A stretch of 64,000 nucleotides of DNA from Marivita hallyeonensis (GCF_900129875.1 NZ_FQXC01000001.1:620001-684000), one strand, 5' to 3'; counted from the stretch's first letter, positions 1 to 8,893 are shown. A program made the numbers and translations. Notes: generated by a model not told the origin, from the letters alone.

Positions 1-624
1 CAACACCCCCAGATGCATCCCCGTCCCGGGGATCAGCTCAAGGTTCTGCGACGATGACCATTGCGCCAAGTTGCGAGACCCGGGAAAGCCCATGCCTTCG
101 GGATTGCGCAAGATACCGGACGACACCGAGGCGAGGAGGTTCTCGGCCACGTACACAAGCATCAAAGACACGAGGATCTCATTGGTTCCAAACCGCACCT
201 TCAAAAGCGCCGGGATCATCGCCCAAGCCCAGCCGCCCAAGGCCCCCGCTACGATCATCAGGGGCAGGATCAACGCCGACTCCATCGGATAAAGCGCCAA
301 TCCGACACCCGCGCCTACAATCGCGCCGATGATGTATTGACCCTCGGCCCCGATGTTCCAGATACCCGCGCGGAAACCGATGGACAGTCCGATCGCGATC
401 AGGATCAGAGGCCCCGCCTTGACCAGAAGCTGAGGGCGCGAGAAGCCGGAAAACTGAGGATGAAACAGCGGGTCCCAGAAAATTGTGCGGATCGCCTCGA
501 ACGGTGACGTGCCGATCAACCCGAACATGATCCCGCCGAACACCATCGTCAGCAACACCGCCAGGATGGGCGTGGTGTAGGTCCAGACCTTTGACGGCTG
601 CGGACGCTTTTCCAGACGGATCAT
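1..624 (-). CDS. ABC transporter permease, nucleoside/purine type (partial, 3' end outside window)
   Basis: Inner-membrane permease of a nucleoside-type ABC importer (BmpA/YufOPQ-like family). The visible 208 residues begin MIRLEKRPQPSKVW, have a hydrophobic first segment at about residues 13-33, and carry the family-typical stretch GFRAGIWNIGAEGQ followed by IGAIVGAGVG. The gene runs off the left edge. The start at 624 is preceded by GGAGG at a good distance. It lies 126 bp downstream of the ATPase gene on the same strand and probably in one transcript, with the gap holding an inverted repeat. The link to xanthine dehydrogenase suggests purine base or nucleoside uptake; the substrate is inferred from context. 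A second permease would be expected beyond the edge. Confidence 0.88.
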   Translation of the reverse strand, partial: MIRLEKRPQPSKVWTYTTPILAVLLTMVFGGIMFGLIGTSPFEAIRTIFWDPLFHPQFSGFSRPQLLVKAGPLILIAIGLSIGFRAGIWNIGAEGQYIIGAIVGAGVGLALYPMESALILPLMIVAGALGGWAWAMIPALLKVRFGTNEILVSLMLVYVAENLLASVSSGILRNPEGMGFPGSRNLAQWSSSQNLELIPGTGMHLGVL

Positions 625-646
625 CCCGCGCCTCCGGTCATGCAGA

Positions 647-713
647 CATATTGGGAGAAAGTACAAGAGCAGGATGGTACAAGACACCCCTGCTTCTTCT
701 TTTCAGAAATATG
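647..713. repeat. Imperfect inverted repeat between ABC ATPase and permease genes
   Basis: The arm at 647-673 (starts CATATTGGGAGAAAG, ends AAGAGCAGG) matches the reverse complement of the arm at 689-713 (on the minus strand CATATTTCTGAAAAG then AAGAAGCAGG). A direct repeat GTACAAGA occurs at 661 and 677. The minus-strand arm resembles the tail of the repeat inside xdhB (4381-4403): about 15 of 19 positions agree from TATTTC onward. It looks like a REP-type intergenic element that could fold in the mRNA between the two transporter genes and tune permease expression. Confidence 0.5.
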
Positions 714-750
714 CAAATTCTCCACCGGCCAGGGGCGGAGCGACACGGGC

Positions 751-2274
751 TTATTCCGCGACATGGGCGACCTCCATGTCATGCGCGCCGCCCATCATCA
801 GGCCGATCTCCTCGATATTGAGCTGCGCGACCGGTTTCAGCGCGGACAACCGCCCCTCGTTCAGCGCCCCGAACCGATCCGCGATCTCCATCAATTCGTC
901 GAGATCCTGACTGATTACGAGGATCGCCGCGCCCTTCGCTGCGAGGTCCAGAAGCGCCTGCCGGATGGCGGCTGCCGCCGCCGCGTCCACGCCCCAGGTC
1001 GGTTGGTTCACGACAAGGACGTCCGGGTCCTGCGCCACCTCGCGCCCGATGACGAATTTCTGCAGGTTCCCGCCTGACAGCGCCCGCGCCGCCACATGGG
1101 TCCCCGGCGTGCGCACGTCGAACCGCGAGATGACATCAGCCGCGAAACGCTCCGCGCGTTTCCAGTTGATAAACCCGTTCGACACCAGCCGCTGCCGCCG
1201 ACCGGCCGTCATCACAGCGTTTTCGGTCAGGCTCATATCCGGCGCGGCGGCATGGCCCAGACGTTCCTCCGGCGCACACAGAAAGCCGACGGCGCGGCGC
1301 GCGATCGGTCCATCGCGGCTCACATCCGCGCCCTTGACCCAGATCGTTCCCTTGTCGGCCTTTCGTTCTCCCGAAAGTGCCAGCAGCAACTCATCCTGTC
1401 CGTTCCCGGCCACACCGCCGAAACCCAGCACCTCGCCCGCGCGCAGTTCGAAACTGATGCCCCTGAGCGGCGTGCCAAATGCGCCCGGCGCAGGCAGGGT
1501 GAGGTTATCGACACGAAGCAAAACCTCGCCCGGTGTCGTTGTCTTGGGCGCAGGCGACGCAAAACTCGCCCCGACCATCATTTCGGCCATCTCGCGCGCC
1601 GTGGTTTCCGATGGCGTGCAGGTCGCCACCTTCTTGCCCAGCCGCAGGATGGTCGCGTGATCGCACAGGGCGCGGATTTCTTCGAGTTTGTGGCTGATAT
1701 AAAGGATCGCCGTGCCTTCGGCTTTCAGCTTGCGCAGCGTCTCGAACAGGATCTCGACCTCCTGTGGCGTCAGAACAGAGGTCGGCTCGTCCATGATCAG
1801 CAACTTGGGATCCTGCAGAAGGCAGCGAATGATTTCAACGCGTTGCCGTTCTCCGGCAGAAAGTGTTCCGACCGTGCGCGCGGGGTCCAGGGGGAGTCCG
1901 TAGGTCTCTGACACTTCCCGGATCTGCCGTGCCAGATCACGCGGCTTGGGCGGGTTTTCCATCCCCAGAGCCACGTTCTCGGCCACGTCGAGTGCATCGA
2001 AAAGCGAGAAATGCTGGAACACCATCGCCACACCCGCGGCCCGCGCCGCGCTTGGCTCAGACGGAGCATAGGGCGCACCGCGCAGCTCCATCGACCCGCT
2101 GTCGGGCTTGACCAACCCGTAGATCATTTTGACGAGCGTCGACTTGCCCGCGCCGTTCTCACCCAGCAACGCGTGAATTTCGCCTTCGCGAATGTCGAAT
2201 GACACATCGTCATTGGCGACAACGCCGGGATACGCTTTGGTCAGGCCTGAGAGGCGAAGGAGGTCTTTGGCCAA
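751..2274 (-). CDS. ABC transporter ATP-binding protein, nucleoside/sugar type with two ATPase domains
   Basis: Tandem ATPase subunit that energises the neighbouring permease (YufO/RbsA-like family). Domain 1 has Walker A GENGAGKST at residues 38-46, signature LSAGERQRVEI and Walker B LLIMDEPTS. Domain 2 is degenerate, as usual in the family: Walker A is replaced by GVAGNGQDEL, the signature is LSGGNLQK and Walker B reads VVNQPTWGVD. The frame stays open far upstream to 2502, but homology begins only at the TTG at 2274 (AKDLLRLSGLTKAYPG), giving 507 aa, normal for the family. That start lies 34 bp inside the end of xdhC, implying translational coupling. AGGTG just upstream is a weak ribosome site. 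Confidence 0.87.
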   Translation of the reverse strand: MAKDLLRLSGLTKAYPGVVANDDVSFDIREGEIHALLGENGAGKSTLVKMIYGLVKPDSGSMELRGAPYAPSEPSAARAAGVAMVFQHFSLFDALDVAENVALGMENPPKPRDLARQIREVSETYGLPLDPARTVGTLSAGERQRVEIIRCLLQDPKLLIMDEPTSVLTPQEVEILFETLRKLKAEGTAILYISHKLEEIRALCDHATILRLGKKVATCTPSETTAREMAEMMVGASFASPAPKTTTPGEVLLRVDNLTLPAPGAFGTPLRGISFELRAGEVLGFGGVAGNGQDELLLALSGERKADKGTIWVKGADVSRDGPIARRAVGFLCAPEERLGHAAAPDMSLTENAVMTAGRRQRLVSNGFINWKRAERFAADVISRFDVRTPGTHVAARALSGGNLQKFVIGREVAQDPDVLVVNQPTWGVDAAAAAAIRQALLDLAAKGAAILVISQDLDELMEIADRFGALNEGRLSALKPVAQLNIEEIGLMMGGAHDMEVAHVAE

Positions 2275-3182
2275 TGGGCACCTGTGTTGGTCTTCGACAG
2301 CGACAGTAGTTGCGAGGCAACCCCGACCGCAATCGCCTGAGGATGTTTTCCGAGCGATTTTTGCCCAATCGGACAGCATATGCGCGCGATTTGCGCATCG
2401 GAATGGCCCATCGTTCGGAGGCGCGACCGGAATCGCGCCCATTTCGTGTCCGATCCAATCAGCCCCGAAAATCCGAAGCCGTGACGCAAAAGCGCGTCGC
2501 ACAGGCTCAGGTCAAGGGTATGGGAATAGGTCACGATGATATGGGCGGCGTCCTTCGGTGCGAGACTTACAACGCGCAACGGGTCTCGGGCGGGCAGGGC
2601 GTTCACGGTGTCGGGAACCGTTTCAGGGAACCGGTTCGGCGCTGTGTCGATCCACGTGATCTCGCAATCGGGCAATGGCTCAAGCATACCGACCAGCGCC
2701 CGGCCCACATGACCCGCGCCCCATATCCAGACAGGTCGCCTTGGCGTCGCCATGGGTTCCACGAACCAGCCCTGTACCATCCTCGGGCGCAAGTCGACAC
2801 CCTGATTGCGCGCGCAGGTCAGCATGCGTTTGACAGCCAGAGGCATATCACCCGGCCCCCGCGCGTATAATGTGTCTGCGTCAAGTGACGCCAAAGCATC
2901 GGCATCGAACTGTTCGGACAGAAGCGTGACCGCCCCTCCGCAGCACTGCCCGAGTTCCGGTCCAAGCGGGTGCCTCGAAAACCCGTCGCGCACAAAGGCC
3001 TGTTCCGCGGCCTGATACTCCAACGCACCACCGCCGATGGTGCCGGATTGACCGCCGTCCCAGACCAGCATCGCCGCGCCGACCTCGCGCGGGGATGACC
3101 CCGCGACGTCAGCAATCACCACGCGGGCCACGCGCCCGTGCTCGGTCACCGCCACGCGCAGGGCTGCCAGATCAAATGCCAT
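2241..3182 (-). CDS. xdhC: Xanthine dehydrogenase accessory protein XdhC
   Basis: XdhC binds molybdenum cofactor, supports its sulfuration and delivers it to XdhB. The 313-residue protein starts [12 protein letters not shown] and shows the XdhC/CoxI features: SSPREVGAAMLV with the GTIGGGALE loop, a Cys pair at residues 80-81 (GQCCGG), then a Rossmann-like half starting at IWGAGHVGRALV. The start at 3182 overlaps the end of xdhB by 11 bp and follows a purine-rich AAAGGGTTCGGG. The 3' end overlaps the ABC ATPase start by 34 bp, so the whole set reads as one operon. Confidence 0.93.
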   Translation of the reverse strand: MAFDLAALRVAVTEHGRVARVVIADVAGSSPREVGAAMLVWDGGQSGTIGGGALEYQAAEQAFVRDGFSRHPLGPELGQCCGGAVTLLSEQFDADALASLDADTLYARGPGDMPLAVKRMLTCARNQGVDLRPRMVQGWFVEPMATPRRPVWIWGAGHVGRALVGMLEPLPDCEITWIDTAPNRFPETVPDTVNALPARDPLRVVSLAPKDAAHIIVTYSHTLDLSLCDALLRHGFGFSGLIGSDTKWARFRSRLRTMGHSDAQIARICCPIGQKSLGKHPQAIAVGVASQLLSLSKTNTGAHWPKTSFASQA

Positions 3183-5586
3183 CCCGAACCCTTTCGATGG
3201 CAGCCAAAAGCCGCTCTGGCGTCGCGGGTGCGTCGAGCGCCGGATAGCTGTCTCCGCAGGCCGCAATGGCGTCCGACAAGGCCAGAAAGACCGATATCCC
3301 CAGCATGAAAGGCGGCTCACCAACCGCTTTGGAGCGATAGATCGTGTCCTCGCGATTGCGCCCGTCCCAGAGTGCCAAGTTGAAGACGTCCGGCCGGTCC
3401 GAGCAGGCGGGGATCTTGTAAGTGGACGGGGCATGCGTCCGCAGCCGCCCTGTGTCGTCCCAGACCAATTCCTCAGTCGTGAGCCAGCCCGCACCCTGCA
3501 CGAAACCGCCCTCGATCTGGCCGATATCGATGGCCGGGTTCAAAGACGATCCCGCATCGTGGAGGATGTCGGTCCGCAAAACGCGATACTCACCGGTCAG
3601 GGTGTCGACGGCCACTTCGCTGACCGCCGCGCCATAGGCGAAATAGTAGAAGGGACGCCCCTGACCCTTGATCCGGTCCCAACTGAGTTTCGGGGTTTTG
3701 TAAAACCCTGTCGCCGACAGGCTCACGCGCGCCTGATAGGCGATCTGCGCGGCCTCGGCGAAGCTGTAGGTCTCGCCGCCCACGGTCACATTGCCATCGG
3801 CGAACTGTACGTCCGCAGCTGCGCACTGATGCAGTTCCGCCAGATGTTCGGCCATTCGGTCCCGGATCGTGTCGCAGGCCGCCTTGACAGCCATGCCGTT
3901 CAGGTCCGAACCGGAGGAGGCCGCCGTGGCGGAGGTGTTGGGCACTTTGCCGGTATCGGTCGCGGTGATTTTCACCATCTCCAGCGGCACGCCGAACCGA
4001 TCCGCTGCCACCTGCGCCACCTTCTGGAACAATCCTTGCCCCATCTCGGTGCCGCCGTGGTTCATGTGGATCGATCCGTCCTGGTACACGTGCACCAGTG
4101 CACCCGCCTGGTTGAGATGCGTGAGCGTGAAGGAAATCCCGAACTTGACCGGAGAAAAGGCGAGACCCTTCTTGATGACCGGGTTCTCGTCATTCCATGC
4201 CGCCACGGCCTCGCGCCGTGTCTCGTACTCGGCTTCGGTCAGCAGTCGCTCGGTCATCTCATGTAGGATGAAATCCTCGACCACCTGCCCGTATGGCGTC
4301 GTCTGCGATGCCGCCGCAGGCTTGGCGTCAGTGCCTTCGACCAGTTCTTCCGACCCGCGAGAGACAATGTCGCCTTCGGTCTTCTCTGTTTCCGAAATAC
4401 CTCGGGGGGGCGCCTCAGGCGCGGGGGGCTGGCCCCCCTCGACCTCTGCCGCGTAAAAATTCGCTCGCCGCACGGCGACAGGGTCCATCCCAAGCTCGTG
4501 CGCGATGTGATCCATCACCCGCTCGATCCCGAGCATCCCCTGCGGCCCGCCAAAACCGCGAAACGCCGTGGCGCTTTGGGTATTGGTCTTGAGGCGATGG
4601 CTCTCAATGCGCACATGGGGTAGGTGGTAGGCATTATCCGCATGCAGCATCGCGCGGTCCGCGACCGGCAGAGACAGGTCCTGCGCCCAACCGCAGCGAG
4701 CGTATTGCTCAAACTCGATCCCCTTGATCACACCATCGTCGTCAAAGCCGATGCGGTAGGCGATCCGGAAATCATGCCGCTTGCCGGTGATCATGAAATC
4801 GTCGTCCCGGTCATAGCGCATCTTCACCGGTTTTCCGGTCGCAGCCGCAACAACCGCGCAGGCGATGGCCAGCGCGTTGCCTTGGCTCTCCTTGCCGCCG
4901 AAGCCGCCGCCCATGCGGCGCGTTTCCACCCGCACCGCATGCATCGGCAGGTGCAACGCATGCGCGACCTTGTGCTGGATCTCGGTTGGATGCTGGGTCG
5001 AGGCGTGGACGACCATGTCGCCGCCTTCCTGTGGCAGCGCCATGGCGCATTGACCTTCGAGATAGAAATGCTCCTGCCCGCCGATCTCCATCTCGCCGCT
5101 CAAATGACGCGGGGCGGTGTCGATGGCCTCGCCGGGATCACCCTTCTCCCAAATTCTTGGCCCGTCCTCGAAGCGACTATCCACCGCCATGGCCTCGTCG
5201 ATCGTCAGGATCGCGTCGCGTTCGGTGTAGGTGATCTTGCCCAAGCGCGCCGCCTTGCGCGCCGCAAGATGCGAGGTTGCCGCGACAAGGAAAATTGGCT
5301 GGCCAAGGTAGTGGATCGTCGCCCCGGACAGCAACGGTTCGTCATGCGCCGACGGAGAGCAGTCGCAGTCGGATGGCAGGTCTTTCGCCTCCCACAAACC
5401 AACCACACCGCGGGCAGAGCGCACAGCCGCAAGGTCGATCTCAGCCACACGTCCGGCTGCAATCGTGCTCAACCCAAAAGCCAGATGCAGCGTCCCGCGC
5501 GGCGTTGGAATGTCATCGACATAACGCGCGGCGCCGGTCACATGCAGGCGCGCGGCGTCGTGGGGGAGCGGCTTTTGCACGCTCAT
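3172..5586 (-). CDS. xdhB: Xanthine dehydrogenase, molybdopterin-binding subunit, with in-frame insertion
   Basis: Large subunit of the xanthine dehydrogenase that oxidises hypoxanthine to xanthine and urate. The 804-residue protein begins [20 protein letters not shown] and has the aldehyde oxidase/xanthine dehydrogenase a/b hammerhead region, then molybdopterin-binding motifs such as [19 protein letters not shown] and the C-terminal [15 protein letters not shown] overlap with xdhA fixes the start at 5586. Between NFY and TTPYGQ (DNA about 4303-4450), which are close together in the usual XdhB, there is an extra segment of about 49 codons rich in Pro, Glu and Ala. Part of it is encoded by a GC-rich palindromic repeat. 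Both flanks keep the frame, so the protein is probably functional. Confidence 0.94.
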   Translation of the reverse strand: MSVQKPLPHDAARLHVTGAARYVDDIPTPRGTLHLAFGLSTIAAGRVAEIDLAAVRSARGVVGLWEAKDLPSDCDCSPSAHDEPLLSGATIHYLGQPIFLVAATSHLAARKAARLGKITYTERDAILTIDEAMAVDSRFEDGPRIWEKGDPGEAIDTAPRHLSGEMEIGGQEHFYLEGQCAMALPQEGGDMVVHASTQHPTEIQHKVAHALHLPMHAVRVETRRMGGGFGGKESQGNALAIACAVVAAATGKPVKMRYDRDDDFMITGKRHDFRIAYRIGFDDDGVIKGIEFEQYARCGWAQDLSLPVADRAMLHADNAYHLPHVRIESHRLKTNTQSATAFRGFGGPQGMLGIERVMDHIAHELGMDPVAVRRANFYAAEVEGGQPPAPEAPPRGISETEKTEGDIVSRGSEELVEGTDAKPAAASQTTPYGQVVEDFILHEMTERLLTEAEYETRREAVAAWNDENPVIKKGLAFSPVKFGISFTLTHLNQAGALVHVYQDGSIHMNHGGTEMGQGLFQKVAQVAADRFGVPLEMVKITATDTGKVPNTSATAASSGSDLNGMAVKAACDTIRDRMAEHLAELHQCAAADVQFADGNVTVGGETYSFAEAAQIAYQARVSLSATGFYKTPKLSWDRIKGQGRPFYYFAYGAAVSEVAVDTLTGEYRVLRTDILHDAGSSLNPAIDIGQIEGGFVQGAGWLTTEELVWDDTGRLRTHAPSTYKIPACSDRPDVFNLALWDGRNREDTIYRSKAVGEPPFMLGISVFLALSDAIAACGDSYPALDAPATPERLLAAIERVRDGI
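4381..4438 (-). repeat. GC-rich palindromic repeat, intergenic type, inside xdhB coding sequence
   Basis: On the minus strand two hairpins stand back to back: GGGGGG-CCAG-CCCCCC (4438-4423) and GCGCC-TGA-GGCGC (4422-4410), followed by a C tract and the tail GAGGTATTTCGGAAACAG. From memory, this hairpins-then-tail structure is common between genes in Rhodobacterales; a database search was not possible. Here it is translated in frame within xdhB as [17 protein letters not shown] related tail occurs at 647-713. Confidence 0.65.
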
Positions 5587-6926
5587 GCCGACACCTTCAG
5601 CACGCTCGTCGTCGCGCCCTGATCCTCTAGCCAAACCCGCAAGAGCATGTTCTCCGCCGTCTGGAGCCGGTAGTCGGCACTCGCACGCATGTCGCTGAGA
5701 GGCGTGAAATCCTCGGCCATCCTGGCCATTGCAGACCGCACCGTCTCCTCGGTCCATGCCTGACCGATCAGCGCCTCTTCCACCGCCGACGCCCGCTTTG
5801 GCACACCGGCCATCCCGCCGAACGCGATACGCGCGTCGGAGACTTTTCCGTCGGATCGTGCGATGTTGAACGCCCCGCAGACGGCCGAGATGTCCTGATC
5901 GAACCGCTTCGACAGTTTGTAGACCTTCAACCGGTCCGCCTGCCGTGGGAATGAAACGCCCGTGACCAGTTCGCCCGGCGCGCGGTCCTGCTTGCCGTAT
6001 TCGAGGAAGAAGTCCTCCAGCGGCATCTCGCGGACGTCCGCACCTTTGCGCAGATGCAAAGTCGCGCCCAAAGCGATGAGCGCGGGTGGGTTATCCCCGA
6101 TGGGCGAGCCGTTGGCGATGTTGCCGCCAATCGTCGCCGCCGCGCGCACCTGCGCCGAGCCATAGCGGCGGATCATCTCGGCGTAGTCGGGGTGCAGGTC
6201 CCTGACGGTCTCCATCACCCGATCCATCGTTACGCCAGCGCCAAAATGTACGGTTTCATCCGTGACGGTGATCTCTTGCAATTCCGCGCAGCGATTGAGG
6301 AAGATCACATCCGAGGGATCAAACATGTTCTTTGTGACCCAAAGCCCCACATCGGTCGCCCCGGCGATCAGGGTCGCGTCCGGCGTCGCCGCATAGGCCT
6401 CGGCCAATGCGTCCAGCGTTATCGGCGCTGGGCCATCGGCCGCGTCACCCATCCAATCGGGTACAGGCGCGTCCGCAGCTGCCTCGGCCGCGCGGACAAT
6501 CGGTGCATAACCGGTACAGCGGCACAGGTTGCCAGCCAGCGCATCGTCATGCCCCGAGTCGCCATTCTTATGCGCCATTGCCATCTGAACAACAAAACCC
6601 GGCGTGCAGAACCCGCATTGCGAACCGTGATGCTTGACCATCGCCTCCTGCACCGGGTGCAACGCACCGTCCGGCCCGCTAATCCCCTCGACCGTGCGCA
6701 CGGCGCAGCCTTCAAGCTGCGGCAGAAACAGAATGCACGCATTCAGCCCTTTTGAGCCCCTTGCGTCGGTGACCATCACCGTGCACGCGCCGCAATCGCC
6801 CTCGTTGCAGCCCTCTTTGGTTCCGGTCAGGCCACGCTCTTCGCGCAACCAATCCAGCAGCGTCACCGTCGGCGACACATCGCGCAGTTCCACGCTCTCT
6901 CCGTTCAGAAGAAAGGTGACATCCAT
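5583..6926 (-). CDS. xdhA: Xanthine dehydrogenase small subunit, [2Fe-2S] and FAD domains
   Basis: Carries electrons from the Mo site in XdhB through two [2Fe-2S] clusters to FAD and NAD. The N-terminal ferredoxin-like domain has Cys40, Cys45 and Cys48 ([12 protein letters not shown]), and the second cluster domain has CGFCTPGF and CRCTGY. The FAD domain follows with [10 protein letters not shown] and [15 protein letters not shown], and the CO dehydrogenase flavoprotein C-terminal domain ends the protein. Length is 447 aa, slightly short for the family. The start [10 protein letters not shown] at 6926 has GGCAGG eight bases upstream; an alternative TTG lies at 6950. First gene of the operon; its promoter should be in 6927-7094. 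Confidence 0.93.
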   Translation of the reverse strand: MDVTFLLNGESVELRDVSPTVTLLDWLREERGLTGTKEGCNEGDCGACTVMVTDARGSKGLNACILFLPQLEGCAVRTVEGISGPDGALHPVQEAMVKHHGSQCGFCTPGFVVQMAMAHKNGDSGHDDALAGNLCRCTGYAPIVRAAEAAADAPVPDWMGDAADGPAPITLDALAEAYAATPDATLIAGATDVGLWVTKNMFDPSDVIFLNRCAELQEITVTDETVHFGAGVTMDRVMETVRDLHPDYAEMIRRYGSAQVRAAATIGGNIANGSPIGDNPPALIALGATLHLRKGADVREMPLEDFFLEYGKQDRAPGELVTGVSFPRQADRLKVYKLSKRFDQDISAVCGAFNIARSDGKVSDARIAFGGMAGVPKRASAVEEALIGQAWTEETVRSAMARMAEDFTPLSDMRASADYRLQTAENMLLRVWLEDQGATTSVLKVSA

Positions 6927-7094
6927 GTGAAAAACCTGCCGCCTTACCAAGCCACCCGTTATGTGCGCGCCCTCGATGCGGCGTAGAAAGCGCGCGGGTT
7001 TTCCCTGTTTCGGTGAAAAGGCTAGGCAGGCGGGCGGGGGTTTGGCAAGTCAAATCTGCCGGTTTTCACGCCACGGCCCGGCACGGTGCCCGTT

Positions 7095-7562
7095 TCAGAG
7101 GCGCGCCGTCAGTTCGTCCAACTGCCGCAACGTGGTGCCCCAACCGTCGTGGAAGCCCATCTTTTCGTGCTCCGCCTTTTTGGCCGCGTCACTGTGCATG
7201 ACAGCCGCGGAATACAACGTCCCGCCGTCCTTTGGGATCAGCCGGACATCTGCGGTCATGAAGGCAGGCTCGGGTGTCGGACGAAAGCCGGTCAGGCACC
7301 CGTCGGTAAAGACGAGGCGGCTGTGAGGTTCAGCCAGAAGAAAACAGCCGTCGTTTTCCATGAGCGTCCCGTCGGGCAACTTCATGACGTTGAACGCCCG
7401 CCCGCCGGGGCGCAGATCGTTCTCTACTTCGGTCACCTCGACCGGTGGCGGCACGAACCACTGTTTGAAAAGCTCCGGCTCTTCCCAGCAGCGCCAGATC
7501 GTCTCAGGCGCGGCCTTCATCAGCCGTTCGGTCTTGAGATCGGTGTCCGCATTGAAGCTCAT
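7095..7562 (-). CDS. SRPBCC (AHSA1-type) domain protein, copy 3 of the operon
   Basis: A 155-residue START-like/Bet v1-fold protein of the AHSA1 group, starting MSFNADTDLKTERLMKAAPE. Family marks include the N-terminal APETIWRCWEEPELFKQWF stretch, the LRPGGRAFN strand and a C-terminal helix with FHDGWGTTLRQLDEL. Such proteins have a deep hydrophobic ligand pocket; the ligand is unknown. The start at 7562 overlaps the stop of the previous gene by ATGA. It is the last of three tandem relatives controlled by the ArsR repressor gene at 8496-8825. Confidence 0.85.
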   Translation of the reverse strand: MSFNADTDLKTERLMKAAPETIWRCWEEPELFKQWFVPPPVEVTEVENDLRPGGRAFNVMKLPDGTLMENDGCFLLAEPHSRLVFTDGCLTGFRPTPEPAFMTADVRLIPKDGGTLYSAAVMHSDAAKKAEHEKMGFHDGWGTTLRQLDELTARL

Positions 7563-8041
7563 GCCGCAGTCTCTTTCAGGACCTTGTCCATCATGTCCAT
7601 GAGCCAGTTCCACCCGTTCTTGCGGCTTTCCAAACCGTCCGAGCCGTCCAGTTGCGTGATTTGTTCGGTGTAGGTCAGCCGCGTTCCGCCACCCGCATCC
7701 TCGAACGTCACCGTGGCGAGCGACGCTGAATGGATTTTGCCGTTCATCGCCATTGTGTAAGCATAAATGATCCGCGCGCGGTCCTCGATTTCAAGGTACA
7801 CGGTCTCGTTGCTATGCTCGCCCGCCATCGGCGTATGGTCTGTGGCCTCCATTTTCCATCCGCCGCGTTCCCACCCTCCGACGCGGAAATCACTGTTGTA
7901 GTGAACCGTTTTCCACTCCGGCCCGTCGTGATCGACGAACCAGGCGCGTTTCAAAGTTGGGTCCGCCCAGGCCGCCCAGACATGGTCGCGGCAGGCGGCA
8001 ATCTCGCGGGTCAACGAGAAGCTGTCATGTTGCGGTGTCAT
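7559..8041 (-). CDS. SRPBCC (AHSA1-type) domain protein, copy 2 of the operon
   Basis: A 160-residue AHSA1-type protein starting MTPQHDSFSLTREIAACRDH. It shows the family pattern of VWAAWADPTLKRAWF, then VGGWERGGWKM, a central strand TVYLEIEDRARIIYAY and a C-terminal GWNWLMDMMDKV helix. ATGA overlaps at both ends (8041-8038 upstream, 7562-7559 downstream) show tight translational coupling with the other two copies. Divergence from its neighbours suggests three separate jobs or ligands, not a recent duplication. Function unknown. Confidence 0.85.
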   Translation of the reverse strand: MTPQHDSFSLTREIAACRDHVWAAWADPTLKRAWFVDHDGPEWKTVHYNSDFRVGGWERGGWKMEATDHTPMAGEHSNETVYLEIEDRARIIYAYTMAMNGKIHSASLATVTFEDAGGGTRLTYTEQITQLDGSDGLESRKNGWNWLMDMMDKVLKETAA

Positions 8042-8499
8042 GCGAAAGCATCCGCTTTGATGAACCGTTCCAACCGGTCCAACCCGCTGTTCCAGCCCTG
8101 CTGGAAGTCGTCGAGCATGTCGCCATCCGTCAGCGGCGCGAGGCCCACATCGATGGTCAGTTTCGTGCCATTGCCTTCGGCGGTGAGTGCATAGGTCACC
8201 AGCGTCACCGCGAACCGGGTGCCGCCCGCGCTGATTGTCTCGGTGAAACAGGCGAGGTCCGGGGCGGCCAAATGATACCAATGCGTATCCACCACGAAAT
8301 CGGGATTGTCCGCCGGGCCGCAGCGGTGCCGTTCCTGACCGCCTTCGCGCAGGTCGGCGGTTTCCAGAACCAGCACTGCGTCGTCAGAGGGTGCGCCCCA
8401 CATTTCGCGCGCCTTGGGTTCGGTCAGCAACGACCACAACCTGTCGGGTGGCGCAGCAATGGTGCGGGTCAGTTGAAAATGAGCGCCAGACTGGGTCAT
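8038..8499 (-). CDS. SRPBCC (AHSA1-type) domain protein, copy 1 of the operon
   Basis: A 153-residue AHSA1-type protein starting MTQSGAHFQLTRTIAAPPDR. It has the APPDRLWSLLTEPKAREMW opening and a GWNSGLDRLERFI end typical of the group. The start at 8499 overlaps the stop of the ArsR gene by ATGA, so repressor and effector are translated together. The arrangement matches the common ArsR-SRPBCC two-gene module, but with three SRPBCC genes. Ligand and role are unknown. Confidence 0.86.
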   Translation of the reverse strand: MTQSGAHFQLTRTIAAPPDRLWSLLTEPKAREMWGAPSDDAVLVLETADLREGGQERHRCGPADNPDFVVDTHWYHLAAPDLACFTETISAGGTRFAVTLVTYALTAEGNGTKLTIDVGLAPLTDGDMLDDFQQGWNSGLDRLERFIKADAFA

Positions 8500-8825
8500 T
8501 GCGGTTTCCTTTCAAGAGCTTCTGCAAGGGATTGCAGGCGATCCAGCCGACCCTCCCAGAGTTTGCGTTGACGGCTCAACCAATCCTCCGCCGCACGCAT
8601 CGGTGCGGCCTCGATATGAATCATCCGCGTCCGCCCGGTTTTCTGCGAGGTCACAAGCCCCGCATCTTCAAGCTTGCGCAAATGCTTCATGAACGACGGC
8701 AGCGCCATGTCATGCGTTTCGTGCAGATCACTGACAGAGGCCGGACCGTCGAGCAGACGTTCGATGACGGCTCTGCGGGTCGGATCGGCCATCGCGGCGA
8801 AGACGGTGTCAAGTTGGTTAGCCAT
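8496..8825 (-). CDS. ArsR-family winged-helix repressor of the SRPBCC operon
   Basis: A 109-residue ArsR-type regulator starting MANQLDTVFAAMADPTRRA. The helix-turn-helix is around residues 30-65 (PASVSDLHETHDMALPSFMKHLRKLEDAGLV), followed by the wing SQKTGRTRMIHIE. It lacks the Cys pairs of metal sensors, so it belongs to the non-metal group usually paired with AHSA1-type proteins. An upstream in-frame ATG at 8876 exists, but 8825 fits the family and lies inside a perfect inverted repeat that is probably its own operator. Heads the operon ArsR-SRPBCC x3. Confidence 0.9.
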   Translation of the reverse strand: MANQLDTVFAAMADPTRRAVIERLLDGPASVSDLHETHDMALPSFMKHLRKLEDAGLVTSQKTGRTRMIHIEAAPMRAAEDWLSRQRKLWEGRLDRLQSLAEALERKPQ

Positions 8826-8833
8826 GTGGCTAA
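8818..8833. promoter_or_regulatory. Candidate ArsR operator 1, perfect inverted repeat over the start codon
   Basis: TTAGCCA-TG-TGGCTAA is a perfect 7-2-7 inverted repeat spanning the ATG of the ArsR gene. It shares sequence with a second repeat centred 51 bp upstream, about five helical turns. Position and symmetry suit autorepression. No experimental evidence; inferred from sequence. Confidence 0.68.
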
Positions 8834-8867
8834 GTAAATGCATCTTCAGAACGCGGTCAAGCAAAAA

Positions 8868-8885
8868 CTTAGCCATTTGGATAAG
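8868..8885. promoter_or_regulatory. Candidate ArsR operator 2, upstream of the SRPBCC operon
   Basis: CTTAGCCA-TT-TGGATAAG is an 8-2-8 inverted repeat with one mismatch, close in sequence to operator 1. Between the two on the minus strand lies a possible -35 TTGACC with a weak -10 TTACTT at 17-bp spacing. A repressor bound at both sites would flank the promoter. The site sits just after the stop of the upstream membrane-protein gene (8894). Confidence 0.65.
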
Positions 8886-8893
8886 TTTCTACG

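Noticed and set aside
4624-5622. 332-codon plus-strand frame opposite xdhB
   Set aside because: Antisense shadow of a complete, motif-bearing xdhB; composition is His/Arg-rich and no ribosome site was seen.
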